From Hyphomicrobium sp. NDB2Meth4 (GTDB lineage Bacteria > Pseudomonadota > Alphaproteobacteria > Rhizobiales > Hyphomicrobiaceae): 56,151 bases of DNA. Below the pieces are notes generated by a model, which worked only from the letters and a program-made list of their open reading frames with translations, searched no databases and had not been told where the DNA came from. This document shows positions 44,357-52,418 of this stretch, piece after piece. A program made the translations under genes and the position numbers. The stretch is taken from NCBI RefSeq assembly GCF_900117445.1, contig NZ_FPEJ01000008.1:1-56151 (forward strand). Direction: 5' to 3'. How positions within the stretch are numbered: the stretch's first letter is position 1; the number at the start of each line of letters is the position of its first letter.

Positions 44357-46378
44357 TCAGAGCCCGAACGGATATGTATCCGGCACGCCCTCGAGGTCGC
44401 GCGTGACAAGCGGGCTGACGGCCGACGTGGTATCGATCCACACATACTCGTCGAACTGCCGCGGCAGTACCGCCTGGAAGTAGTGGCTCGCGATCTCGGT
44501 CTCGGGGCGGTAGATCACACCGATCGCGCGTTCGATACGCGGCAAAGACAGCGGCCCTCTGAGTTCAGAGGCAAGATTGCGCCCCAGCGGCAGCATGAAG
44601 CTCGCTTTGCCGGTTTCCTCGCTCACCGCGTGGCACTGGCGTTCGTGGCTTCTCGGCTGTGACGGACGAACCTTCATCACCTGCATCGGTCCATCCCAGT
44701 CGGAGGCTGCCGCAACAGTTCCGCTATCGGTCCCAAATCCGATCCGGTAGGCCCCTTCGCCGTACTCGCGCCGGCAGAGTTCGCCGATATTGGTCTCGCC
44801 GCGGCTGCCCATCTCCGTGGCGCTCGCATCTCCAACGTGCGAGTTGTGCGCCCAGATGACAGCCTTGCTGTGCGGCCCATAGAACGCAAACAGCGCCTTC
44901 AGCGTCTCGAACATGTGCGTGTCGCGCAGGTTCCACGACGCGCGCGAGCCGTAATACATCACCCGGTAATAGCGCTCGGCGCTGGCAACGAGACGCGCGT
45001 TCTGCACCGCATCGAGATACCGTTCGCCGTCTCGCACCGCGTACTCCCGCTGTCGCGCCAGGATGCCGGACAGCATCAGCGCGACTTCATTCTCGCACGT
45101 GCGGTAGCCGCCACTGAGCGCCGCACGCCCGTACGTTGCGGGGTCCGACTGCCACGGCGTCAGGCAGCCATACCTCTCGCGTGCGATTTTCGCGGCCTCG
45201 GGATCGACTTGGTCGAGGTATTCGAGCACCGCTCGGATTGATGTGTGCAGGCTATAGAGATCGAGCCCGTGAAAGGCGACACGCTCCTTCGGCAGCTTGC
45301 TGTGGTTATATTTGCGCAGCCAGTCGACGAATTCCCGGACCTCCTGGTTGCGCCACATCCACGTTGGAAAGCGCGCAAAGGCGGTCCACTCTGAAGCGGG
45401 AAACTCGAAATGCCGTACGTAATGGTCGATGCGGCCCGCGTCCGGCCAGTCGCCCTCTATGGCAACGAAGGTAAAGTCCTTCCGCGTGATCAGCGCGCGC
45501 GTGATCTTCTCGCGCAGCCGGTAGAACTCCGATGTCCCGTGCGTCGCCTCCCCGATCAGCACGACGCGGGCATCACCGATGCGCGTCAGCAGAGGCTCGA
45601 GGTCGGCGTCATCCACATCGTCGAACGGCTCGATTTGCTGTTTCAGCGCCTTGACGAGGTCTGCATCGACGCCGTCTCTGCTGGGTTTCTTCGCCCGCAC
45701 GCGGGGGCGGCTTGGCTCCTCCCATCCCTCCTCGCCAACCAGGGGGACGAAGCGCACGTCGGCGATATCTTCGGTCTTGTAATCGTCGTCGCTGACGCGC
45801 GTGATGCGGACGAGCTCCTGAGCCCGCGGATCGCGCCCTACCGGAATGACAAGCCGCCCGCCGACCTTCAACTGCTGCATCAGCGAGCGCGGAACGTCAG
45901 GGCCGCCGGCGGCGACGATGATGGCGTCGTAAGGAGCATGCTCGGGCCATCCGCGCGTGCCATCGGCGTGCAGCACATGCACGTTGCGATAACCGAGGTC
46001 GGCAAGACGCTCTGAAGCTTTAGCAGCGAGCGCACCAATGCGCTCCACCGTATAGACCTCGCCGGCAATGCGCGACAGAACCGCCGCCGCGTAACCTGAC
46101 CCGGCTCCGATCTCAAGCACCCTTTCGCCGCCCGACAGTCCGAGCGCTTCGACCATGAACGCCACGATATACGGCTGCGATATCGTCTGCTCTTCTCCGA
46201 TCGGGAGTGGCGCGTCCTCGTAGGCGTAGTCGCGCAGATGTGAGGGCAGAAACCTCTCGCGCGGCACCTCGTTCATGGCATCGAGCACCAACGCAGACCG
46301 TACGCCGCGCCCCTTTATGTGGTGCTCGATCATGTACGCGCGCTGGGAAGCAAAACCGCTCATGGGAGTTTCCAGCAT
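44357..46378 (-). CDS. Fusion of protein-L-isoaspartate O-methyltransferase and erythromycin-esterase-like domain
   Basis: A 673-residue two-domain protein. Residues about 1-215 are a PCMT, which repairs isoaspartyl residues with SAM: EEQTISQPYIVAFMVEALGL, VLEIGAGSGYAAAVLSRIAG and LMQQLKVGGRLVIPVG. A linker of about 45 residues follows. Residues about 255-650 are an erythromycin-esterase homologue: VVLIGEATHGTSEFYRLREK, FVAIEGDWPDAGRIDHYVRH and VIWAHNSHVGDASATEMG, carrying the Glu/His pairs of that family. No frame break is seen, so the fusion is real. The esterase-like domain's substrate is unknown and need not be a macrolide. Confidence 0.9.
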   Translation of the reverse strand: MLETPMSGFASQRAYMIEHHIKGRGVRSALVLDAMNEVPRERFLPSHLRDYAYEDAPLPIGEEQTISQPYIVAFMVEALGLSGGERVLEIGAGSGYAAAVLSRIAGEVYTVERIGALAAKASERLADLGYRNVHVLHADGTRGWPEHAPYDAIIVAAGGPDVPRSLMQQLKVGGRLVIPVGRDPRAQELVRITRVSDDDYKTEDIADVRFVPLVGEEGWEEPSRPRVRAKKPSRDGVDADLVKALKQQIEPFDDVDDADLEPLLTRIGDARVVLIGEATHGTSEFYRLREKITRALITRKDFTFVAIEGDWPDAGRIDHYVRHFEFPASEWTAFARFPTWMWRNQEVREFVDWLRKYNHSKLPKERVAFHGLDLYSLHTSIRAVLEYLDQVDPEAAKIARERYGCLTPWQSDPATYGRAALSGGYRTCENEVALMLSGILARQREYAVRDGERYLDAVQNARLVASAERYYRVMYYGSRASWNLRDTHMFETLKALFAFYGPHSKAVIWAHNSHVGDASATEMGSRGETNIGELCRREYGEGAYRIGFGTDSGTVAAASDWDGPMQVMKVRPSQPRSHERQCHAVSEETGKASFMLPLGRNLASELRGPLSLPRIERAIGVIYRPETEIASHYFQAVLPRQFDEYVWIDTTSAVSPLVTRDLEGVPDTYPFGL

Positions 46379-46604
46379 TTGAAGTGGCGTGCCCGCCCCG
46401 TTGGCACACTACGACGCATGCGCAAGGTGCGCGAGCCGCATGACAAGAGATTTGTCCACTCCCCCAATAGCTGGTTACGCAACTCGATAGCGTTGTTCAG
46501 GGCGATCCGGAATCGCAACAAGCCGCACCTAACAGACCGATCTCAATCAATTTTCTTTAATACGTGATGGGGTAGCTATGGAGCGGCAGGAACGGGAGAA
46601 GCCC

Positions 46605-46838
46605 ATGAAGCTTAGTTTGAAGTACATCGCTCCGCTGGCCGTCGTCGCTGGCGGTGTTATCGCTGGCAAGGCAATGGCCGCCGACTTTGGTCCGCCGCCG
46701 CCCCCTCCGGCTCCGCCGGTTGTGTATGTTGCGCCTGACTATCGCTGCATGCGCTGGAGCCAGCGCTGCGAATTCCGCTGGGGCCTTGGCACTTGGCGTT
46801 ACGCTCGCTGCATGTATCGCCACAGCTGCGGCGCCTGA
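46605..46838 (+). CDS. Small secreted Cys/Trp-rich protein
   Basis: A 77-residue protein starting at ATG 46605 behind GGGAGA. A signal peptide (IAPLAVVAGGVIAGKAMAAD) is followed by a polyproline stretch FGPPPPPPAPP and a compact domain rich in Cys, Trp and Arg: DYRCMRWSQRCEFRWGLGTW, then RYARCMYRHSCGA. Four cysteines (CX6C and CX5C) could make two disulfides. No family recognised. Its codon use is like that of its neighbours and the ribosome site is good. Confidence 0.72.
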   Translation: MKLSLKYIAPLAVVAGGVIAGKAMAADFGPPPPPPAPPVVYVAPDYRCMRWSQRCEFRWGLGTWRYARCMYRHSCGA

Positions 46839-46924
46839 TCGGCTACTAGCCAATCGCAATGATCACTAGTGGTGAGGCCGGCGAAAGTCGGCTTCACTAC
46901 GACTGGGCGAATGCGACGCCGGAC

Positions 46925-47278
46925 CTAGGCAGCTGGCCGCCCGCGACGCGCAGGCTGGGCGGAATCTGTAGCGAGAAGGGGACCGCTGTTTATGGCGGCA
47001 ATGCGCAGCCACTCGGCTTGGTATTGACTGAACGCCTTGTTCCAAAAATCGATCCACGCCTGCTGCACGTCCTGAGGAGACCTGCAGTGCGAGAGGCGCT
47101 CAGGCAGCCGCACATCCTCCTCGATCCGCGCCAGCGTGAAGTCGGTAAGCTCGGAAGTCACTTCGATCGCCCGCGTGCACATGGCGTCGGTCAGCTGCAC
47201 GCCTGTCGCTAGCGCCGGACCCGTCCACGCCATAGGCTGCTGATCCGCTTCTTCTTTGGTAGTCTGTTCCTTCGCCAT
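46925..47278 (-). CDS. Phasin-family protein
   Basis: A 117-residue protein with an N-terminal charged/Gln tail and an amphipathic helical core: GVQLTDAMCTRAIEVTSELT, DFTLARIEEDVRLPERLS and VQQAWIDFWNKAFSQYQAEW. This spacing is typical of the phasin_2-like granule-coat proteins. A strong AGGAGG ribosome site lies 8 bp upstream of ATG 47278. It should coat PHA granules made by PhaC encoded 2.6 kb away. The C-terminus ends in a basic Pro/Ala stretch. Confidence 0.8.
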   Translation of the reverse strand: MAKEQTTKEEADQQPMAWTGPALATGVQLTDAMCTRAIEVTSELTDFTLARIEEDVRLPERLSHCRSPQDVQQAWIDFWNKAFSQYQAEWLRIAAINSGPLLATDSAQPARRGRPAA

Positions 47279-47549
47279 TTTCTGCCTCCTGTTTCCTGGC
47301 CCATGCGAGACTGCGTAGCAAACGCGCCGAGTGGATCGGGTTCGCCAAATCCACCCATCACAGTTTTCACACGGTGTGACGAACCGCTGCCAAGCCCATA
47401 TGAGTTGAGCAGATGACGGAGCATGTGTGTTGACACGCATCAATTACTTGCATTGCATCGATTGACGCGAAGCAATGCGCCATTGATCCGCAATAGGATC
47501 ATTGCGTCACTGCCACAAGTAGAGGAGCCTAAAGTCAGAGGAGAGTTTT

Positions 47550-47969
47550 ATGAAAATTCGAGAGCTGATGCATAAGGGCATTGAAGTCATGCCGCCCGAA
47601 ACGCCTCTTTCTAAGCTGGCGCAAAAGATGCGCGAAGAGGACATCGGCGCAATTCCAGTTGGCACCAAGGATAAGCTCCAGGGCATGGTGACCGATCGCG
47701 ACATCACCATCCGCGCGGTTGCCAACGGCAAGGACCTATCGAAGCTCACCGCCGCCGATGTGATGACCAAGGGCGCCGTATGCTGCGCCGACGAAGACAA
47801 GGTCCACGACGTATTGCACACCATGGAAGCAAAGAAGATCCGCCGCATACCCGTGTGCGACCAGAGTCACCGCGTGATTGGCATGATCAGTCTCGGCGAC
47901 ATCTCAGCGGCGGCGACAGACAAGCTCACTGCCGAAGTCATGAAAGCCGTGTCGGCGCATCACGCATGA
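47550..47969 (+). CDS. CBS-pair domain protein
   Basis: A 139-residue protein consisting of two CBS domains: IEVMPPETPLSKLAQKMREE with AIPVGTKDKLQGMVTDRDI, and AVCCADEDKVHDVLHTMEAK with RRIPVCDQSHRVIGMISLGD. CBS pairs bind adenosyl ligands and regulate partner proteins; no effector domain is attached. AGAGGAGAG lies just before ATG 47550. It is a monocistronic gene with the shared hairpin at 48036-48063 downstream. Confidence 0.9.
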   Translation: MKIRELMHKGIEVMPPETPLSKLAQKMREEDIGAIPVGTKDKLQGMVTDRDITIRAVANGKDLSKLTAADVMTKGAVCCADEDKVHDVLHTMEAKKIRRIPVCDQSHRVIGMISLGDISAAATDKLTAEVMKAVSAHHA

Positions 47970-48035
47970 AGCATCGCTAGAGCGAGGCCACGCAGCGGAC
48001 GCTCGGGCGTCGATGCCGTGCGCCTCAAAGTGAAA

Positions 48036-48063
48036 ACGCCCGGACAGTGAACTGCCCGGGCGT
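48036..48063 (-). terminator. Bidirectional terminator hairpin between CBS and SH3 genes
   Basis: ACGCCCGGACAG (48036-48047) pairs with CTGCCCGGGCGT (48052-48063) with one mismatch and a TGAA-type loop. On the minus strand it is followed by TTTTC, supporting termination of the SH3-protein transcript; on the plus strand the tail is CCTTATT. Likely serves both convergent genes. Confidence 0.7.
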
Positions 48064-48091
48064 CCTTATTCACACAACGGATGACGTCACG

Positions 48092-48733
48092 TCAGCGCCG
48101 GTCGTCGCGGCGATCATCTCGCCGGTCGTCCCGTCGATCATCGCGCCGGTCGTCCCGGCGATCGTCACGCCGGTCATCGCGGCGATCGCCACGATGCTCG
48201 ACGCGAGCCGGTCGGCGCCAGCCCCTGTCAGGCGGCGGACGCATTCCCTTCGGAGCGACATAGCCAGAACGCCACCAGCCGGGATTGCGCGGGCCAGGCG
48301 GGGGAGCGTGCCATCCACGGCGCGGCTGCCACTTGTAGGAGTACCAGCGCGCGCGATCCCGGTACCAGGGACGCCCGACGTAATAGCGATCCCAGTAGTC
48401 GCGCACCGAGAACGTCACGAAAGGAATCCGGAAGTAGGCTGGACCATAGTCCGGCAACAGCACCATGTTGCCACGGTAATCGAAGGCGATGTATTCGCTA
48501 TAGACCCAGCCGCGATCCGGTCCCCAGCGGACGTCACACCAGGACTCATCGCGCAGGCAGCCTTCGACGTAGATCGGCTCGCCTTCGGGGATGACACCGA
48601 GACTGGGATAATCGATGTCGGGCCCTGTCCGCATATTCACATTGGCTGTCGCATAGCCGGGGTCGGCCTGCGCAGCGGCGGCTCCCAGCACTGTCGCCAG
48701 CGCGGCTACCATAATTCTCAACTTCATTCGCAT
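48092..48733 (-). CDS. Exported SH3-domain protein with a DDRR-repeat tail
   Basis: A 213-residue protein. A signal peptide (IMVAALATVLGAAAAQAD) precedes a bacterial SH3 domain (about 27-90: ATANVNMRTGPDIDYPSLGV, RDESWCDVRWGPDRGWVYSE). A Tyr/Trp/Arg/Pro-rich middle follows (DYWDRYYVGRPWYRDRARWY). The last 36 or so residues are DDRR repeated about eight times. GAGGAG precedes ATG 48733; ATG 48727 is the alternative. SH3 domains of this type bind peptidoglycan; the zwitterionic tail may be disordered. The repeats are encoded by 12-bp tandem units (separate entry). Confidence 0.86.
   Translation of the reverse strand: MRMKLRIMVAALATVLGAAAAQADPGYATANVNMRTGPDIDYPSLGVIPEGEPIYVEGCLRDESWCDVRWGPDRGWVYSEYIAFDYRGNMVLLPDYGPAYFRIPFVTFSVRDYWDRYYVGRPWYRDRARWYSYKWQPRRGWHAPPPGPRNPGWWRSGYVAPKGMRPPPDRGWRRPARVEHRGDRRDDRRDDRRDDRRDDRRDDRRDDRRDDRR
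48095..48199 (-). repeat. 12-bp tandem repeat (minisatellite) encoding DDRR units
   Basis: About eight and three-quarter copies of a 12-bp unit encode (DDRR)n at the end of the SH3 protein. The units differ at third positions (cgg, cga, cgc; gac, gat), so the array is not freshly expanded, but unit length and order make it prone to slippage. Confidence 0.85.
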
Positions 48734-49033
48734 TCGTCTCCTCGGGGGTAGTTGAGGCTCATGTGTGCGCCAACCTTGGCAGGTTGATGGCCGCCGCCGC
48801 ATTTAGTTGACGCGCCACTTTCCAACGATAGTCCAACGGTTCGAGGAGCATCGTTCCGGCGCCAGCGCATCTATTTCGAGCAGATCGGCCACCAACTGCG
48901 CGCGCGGGCAGCAGGGCCGGGGCGGCTGAGCTGTGGCTACTGATCTTGGACAGGTGTGATCAAATTACACTTGCCTTACGTTGTATCCATGTGAACATAG
49001 CGACACGGGGTACTGAGTAGGGGTGTAATTGTA
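48734..49033. promoter_or_regulatory. Upstream region of the TonB receptor gene
   Basis: About 300 bp without a gene. AATTACAC at 48963-48970 and its exact complement GTGTAATT at 49023-49030 bracket a 52-bp stretch directly ahead of ATG 49034. No orthodox Fur, RirA or Irr box is obvious to me. The two half-sites could be repressor contacts. Confidence 0.35.
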
Positions 49034-51265
49034 ATGCGTACGTTTGCGTACGCGGCGCTGTGGGGCGCCGCGATGGGAATCCTATTGCCTGCTGCCAACG
49101 CGCAGGAGGCGCCGCTGACGGCGGCAGGTGACGTAACGGCTTCCGAGGCCACGCCGCTGCCGCCACTGGACGTGACAGCGCCGTCCCAGCCGTTGAACAA
49201 GCCAAAGACCAGCAAAGCCAAGAAGAGCACGGCAACGAGCGCTTCGAGTGTCCCGTCCGAAGCGGGCGAGGGAACCGAAGGCGACGGCAAGACGGGCATC
49301 TTCACGCTCGGCCAGCTCTCGATGATCGGTGGCGCCACCGTCTCCAACGAGACCATGTGGACCTTCAACACTGTCACACTCCCGCAGGCGGCTGCGCTCG
49401 CACCAGGCGTTTCCATGGCCCAGTACGGCGGTACCCGCAATGAGGGTGACGTGATGGTGCGCGGCTTCGACCGCTGGCGCGTGCCGCTCACCATCGATGG
49501 TGCGCGCATCTATCTGCCCGCAGACAACCGCATCGACATGAATCGCTTCCTGACGCCGGACATCGCGGAGATTCAGATCGAGAAAGGCTATGTCTCCGTA
49601 TTGAACGGGCCCGGAGGCATGGCCGGTTCGATCAACATGGTCAGCCGCAAACCCACCAAGGAGCTCGAATCCGAGGTGCGCGTCGGCATGACGTTCGACG
49701 GCGACCTCTCCACGAAGAACGCCTTCACCAGCTACGGCCGCGTGGGCACGCGCCGCGACGAAGGCTACGCGCAAGTCAGCGGCACGATCTATAACGTCGA
49801 CCAATGGAATCTGTCGGGCGACTACTCGCCTGTAGCGGGTGCGCTGGAAAAGGGTGATGGCCGCGACGGATCCGAGACCCGCGACTGGCGAGTAAACGCC
49901 AAGATCGGCTACACGCCGAATGCCACTGATGAGTATGCGATCAGCTATACGTCACAGGCCGGCGAGAAAGGCGCGCCGCTCTTCATCGATCAAACCAGCA
50001 CTTCTTCCGGAAGATTTTGGCAGTGGCCAAAGTGGGATATGACAAGCCTTGCAGGCTTTACACATACCAAGCTGGGCGAGGCCTCGTACGTAAAGACCAA
50101 CGCGTACTACAACACGCTCAACAACTCTCTGTTCTCATACGATAACGCGTCCTATACGACGCAATCGTCCCAGAAAAGCTTCCGAAGCTGGTACGATGAC
50201 GTCGTCTACGGAGGTTCGGTCGAGGTCGGAACCGATCTCATCCCGATGAACACGCTGAAGGCATCGGCGCACTATCGCTTCGACCATCACGGCGAGCACG
50301 ACTACAACCGGCCGGACAGCTCGAGCGGCTATGTCGAGCCGATGCAATATCGCGAAGAGTACAACTGGTACTTTGCCGCTGAGAACACGTTCCACGCGAC
50401 CAAGTGGTTCGATATCGTAGCTGGCATCAGCCAGGACAACTCGCGCCTCAAGCGGGCCGAGTACTACGATAGCTCCTCCGGCGTCGTCAAAGGCTATCCG
50501 ACGGGAGAAAACGATGCATGGAACTGGCAGAGCGCGGCCATTCTTCGCTATAGCGAAGATGGAAAGGTCTACGCGAATGTCTCGGAGCGCTCGCGCTTTC
50601 CGACGTTGTTCGAGCGTTATTCCACCCGCTTCGGCACGGCACTTCCCAATCCCGACCTCAAGGCGGAGAGAGCGCGAAACCATGAGCTCGGTTGGGGCGA
50701 CACGTTCAACAAAAGACTGAAGGTATCGGCGGCGGTCTTCTACACCGAGATCAGCGACTACATCGACTCCGTGTACCAGTACACGGACTCGTCCACCGGC
50801 AATGATGTCCGTCAGAGTCAGAACGTCGGCGATGGTGTGAACCGCGGCATTGAGTTCTCGGTCGACTACGATCTGTTCCCCGGTCTGCGCGTTGGCGGTA
50901 ACTACACTTACCTGCATCGCAAAATCTCGGATCCAGTGGATCCGAACTTGAAGCCGACGGATACGCCGACACACGAAGCGTTTCTTTATATGTCGTGGAA
51001 GGCGATGCGCGACCTCACCGTCACGCCGAGCCTTGAGCTGGCCAGCAACCGCTGGAGCGTCGTCAGTGGCACATCTGGTCTCACTGCTGACTACGCCAAG
51101 GTCGGCTCCTACGCGCTCGTGAACCTCGATGTCGAGTATCGCCTCGATGAGAACTGGACCGCTTCGCTCGCAGGCAAGAACCTGACGGACGAGTATTACG
51201 AGCTGACTGACGGCTATCCCGATCCGGGTCGCCAGTTCTACGCCAACATCCGCGCTCAGTTCTGA
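49034..51265 (+). CDS. TonB-dependent outer-membrane receptor
   Basis: A 743-residue receptor. After a signal peptide (GAAMGILLPAANAQEA) there is a TonB-box-like LPPLDVTAPSQ and a linker rich in Lys/Ser/Thr. The plug domain has MVRGFDRWRVPLTIDGARIY and IQIEKGYVSVLNGPGGMAGS. A 22-stranded barrel follows, ending in Phe (GRQFYANIRAQF), with VGDGVNRGIEFSVDYDLFPG in the last third. Receptors with this plug typically import Fe-siderophores, but the ligand is not defined. A strong hairpin lies 18 bp after the stop and separates it from the downstream trio. Confidence 0.9.
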   Translation: MRTFAYAALWGAAMGILLPAANAQEAPLTAAGDVTASEATPLPPLDVTAPSQPLNKPKTSKAKKSTATSASSVPSEAGEGTEGDGKTGIFTLGQLSMIGGATVSNETMWTFNTVTLPQAAALAPGVSMAQYGGTRNEGDVMVRGFDRWRVPLTIDGARIYLPADNRIDMNRFLTPDIAEIQIEKGYVSVLNGPGGMAGSINMVSRKPTKELESEVRVGMTFDGDLSTKNAFTSYGRVGTRRDEGYAQVSGTIYNVDQWNLSGDYSPVAGALEKGDGRDGSETRDWRVNAKIGYTPNATDEYAISYTSQAGEKGAPLFIDQTSTSSGRFWQWPKWDMTSLAGFTHTKLGEASYVKTNAYYNTLNNSLFSYDNASYTTQSSQKSFRSWYDDVVYGGSVEVGTDLIPMNTLKASAHYRFDHHGEHDYNRPDSSSGYVEPMQYREEYNWYFAAENTFHATKWFDIVAGISQDNSRLKRAEYYDSSSGVVKGYPTGENDAWNWQSAAILRYSEDGKVYANVSERSRFPTLFERYSTRFGTALPNPDLKAERARNHELGWGDTFNKRLKVSAAVFYTEISDYIDSVYQYTDSSTGNDVRQSQNVGDGVNRGIEFSVDYDLFPGLRVGGNYTYLHRKISDPVDPNLKPTDTPTHEAFLYMSWKAMRDLTVTPSLELASNRWSVVSGTSGLTADYAKVGSYALVNLDVEYRLDENWTASLAGKNLTDEYYELTDGYPDPGRQFYANIRAQF

Positions 51266-51283
51266 TCTGGGCAGGTTGTAGTC

Positions 51284-51326
51284 AGGCCGGCGCGTGCCCC
51301 CGTCAACGCGCCGGCCTTCTCCTTTT
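51284..51326 (+). terminator. Hairpin between TonB receptor and downstream trio
   Basis: AGGCCGGCGCGT (51284-51295) pairs perfectly with ACGCGCCGGCCT (51306-51317) around a 10-base loop, followed by TCTCCTTTTG. The stem is strong and the T run short, so partial termination is likely. That would give more receptor than trio transcript if read from one promoter. Confidence 0.75.
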
Positions 51327-51376
51327 GATCCTCGTCAAGTCCAACCTCGTCCCCCGCGCTTAACTTCGGAGCCGCT

Positions 51377-51898
51377 ATGAAAATCGCCCGTCCCTTATTC
51401 GCCGCGCTACTGTGCGCCGCCGCTGCTGCATCGTTCGCCACGCCCGTCCTCGCCGAGGACTGCACCGGCTTCAAATGGCCGCTCGACACCGAGCTGGCTT
51501 GGCTCGCCTCCAGCGATGATGTCGCCGTGAAGTCCGAGGGCAAGCTCGCGTCTCCGCCGCAGAAGGCCGTGGCCCTGTCGCTGCAGCCCGCTAAGTCGGT
51601 GAAGATGCCCGTCGCTCCGGGTGTGAAGGCGCAGCGCATCGCGGCTGACACCTTTTCGGGCTGGTTCACGATCGAAGGCCTGAAGCCCGGCCTCTATCAG
51701 ATTTCACTCTCTGATAACGGCTGGATCGATGCCGCGCAGAACGGCGAGCTCATCTCCTCCAAGGGCTTCAGCGGACGCCAGGAATGCAAGGCCATCCATA
51801 AGAGCGTCCGTTTCGAGATCGGCGAAGGGCCGCTCACAGTTCAGATCAGCGGCGCGCCCAAGGACGTCATCCGCATCACCGTCAACGAAGGAAAGTAG
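51377..51898 (+). CDS. Secreted protein of unknown function in the receptor-globin-peroxidase cluster
   Basis: A 173-residue periplasmic protein with a signal peptide (FAALLCAAAAASFATPVLAE). The mature part begins CTGFKWPLDTELAWLASSDD and has FSGWFTIEGLKPGLYQISLS with DNGWIDAAQNGELISSKGFS, a beta-sandwich-like pattern. Two Cys (CTGFKW and RQECKAI) could form a disulfide. Similar proteins in Rhizobiales appear, as I remember, next to TonB receptors and are sometimes mis-annotated as homogentisate dioxygenases; no dioxygenase motif is visible. It is 28 bp before the globin gene. Confidence 0.8.
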   Translation: MKIARPLFAALLCAAAAASFATPVLAEDCTGFKWPLDTELAWLASSDDVAVKSEGKLASPPQKAVALSLQPAKSVKMPVAPGVKAQRIAADTFSGWFTIEGLKPGLYQISLSDNGWIDAAQNGELISSKGFSGRQECKAIHKSVRFEIGEGPLTVQISGAPKDVIRITVNEGK

Positions 51899-51926
51899 CC
51901 GCAACGGCGGCCGCAGAGGTCACACC

Positions 51927-52418
51927 ATGGATCGAGACGAAGGGGCGAGCACGTCCGCAACTCTGGCCGGGGCCGCACCTGTCAATCCTGCCGCCCTTGA
52001 GGCAGCCATCGAACGCTGCGTGCGCCTCTTCTACGTTAAGGCGCACGCCGACGACCTTCTCGCCCCCGTCATGCGGGCAGGCATCGTCGACTTCGAGCGT
52101 CACGTCGCCACCGTGTGCGATTTCTGGTCGCGTGCGCTGCTCGGCACGGAGCGCTATCAAGGTAAGGCATATCCGGCCCACGTGGGAATGCCCATCCGGC
52201 CGGAGCACTTCGACCGCTGGTTGGAACTGTTCGAAGAAGCGGCGGTTGTTGAGCTTCCGCCCGCTCAGGCAAACTTCGCCATCGACAAGGCACATCACAT
52301 GGCTAAATCGTTCATGGCTGGACTGTTCCCTCTGGAGACGCCGCGCATGAAGGCACACCGCGCCAGACTGGTTTTCGAGTGGCCGCAGGATCAGACGGAC
52401 CCTTCACGGCGCTCATGA
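51927..52418 (+). CDS. Group III truncated haemoglobin
   Basis: A 163-residue globin. ATG 51927 lies after AGAGGT. Group III traits are visible: IERCVRLFYVKAHADDLLAP in helices A-B, VCDFWSRALLGTERYQGKAY in the E helix region, PAHVGMPIRPEHFDRWLELF with the proximal-His motif, and ANFAIDKAHHMAKSFMAGLF. Group III globins are poorly understood; roles in peroxide or NO handling and electron transfer have been proposed. It lies between the secreted protein and the di-haem peroxidase, with a 4-bp overlap with the latter (ATGA). Confidence 0.85.
   Translation: MDRDEGASTSATLAGAAPVNPAALEAAIERCVRLFYVKAHADDLLAPVMRAGIVDFERHVATVCDFWSRALLGTERYQGKAYPAHVGMPIRPEHFDRWLELFEEAAVVELPPAQANFAIDKAHHMAKSFMAGLFPLETPRMKAHRARLVFEWPQDQTDPSRRS

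Noticed and set aside
48095-48199. Possible CRISPR array
   Set aside because: Repeat unit is 12 bp with no spacers, in frame in a protein gene, and no cas genes are present.
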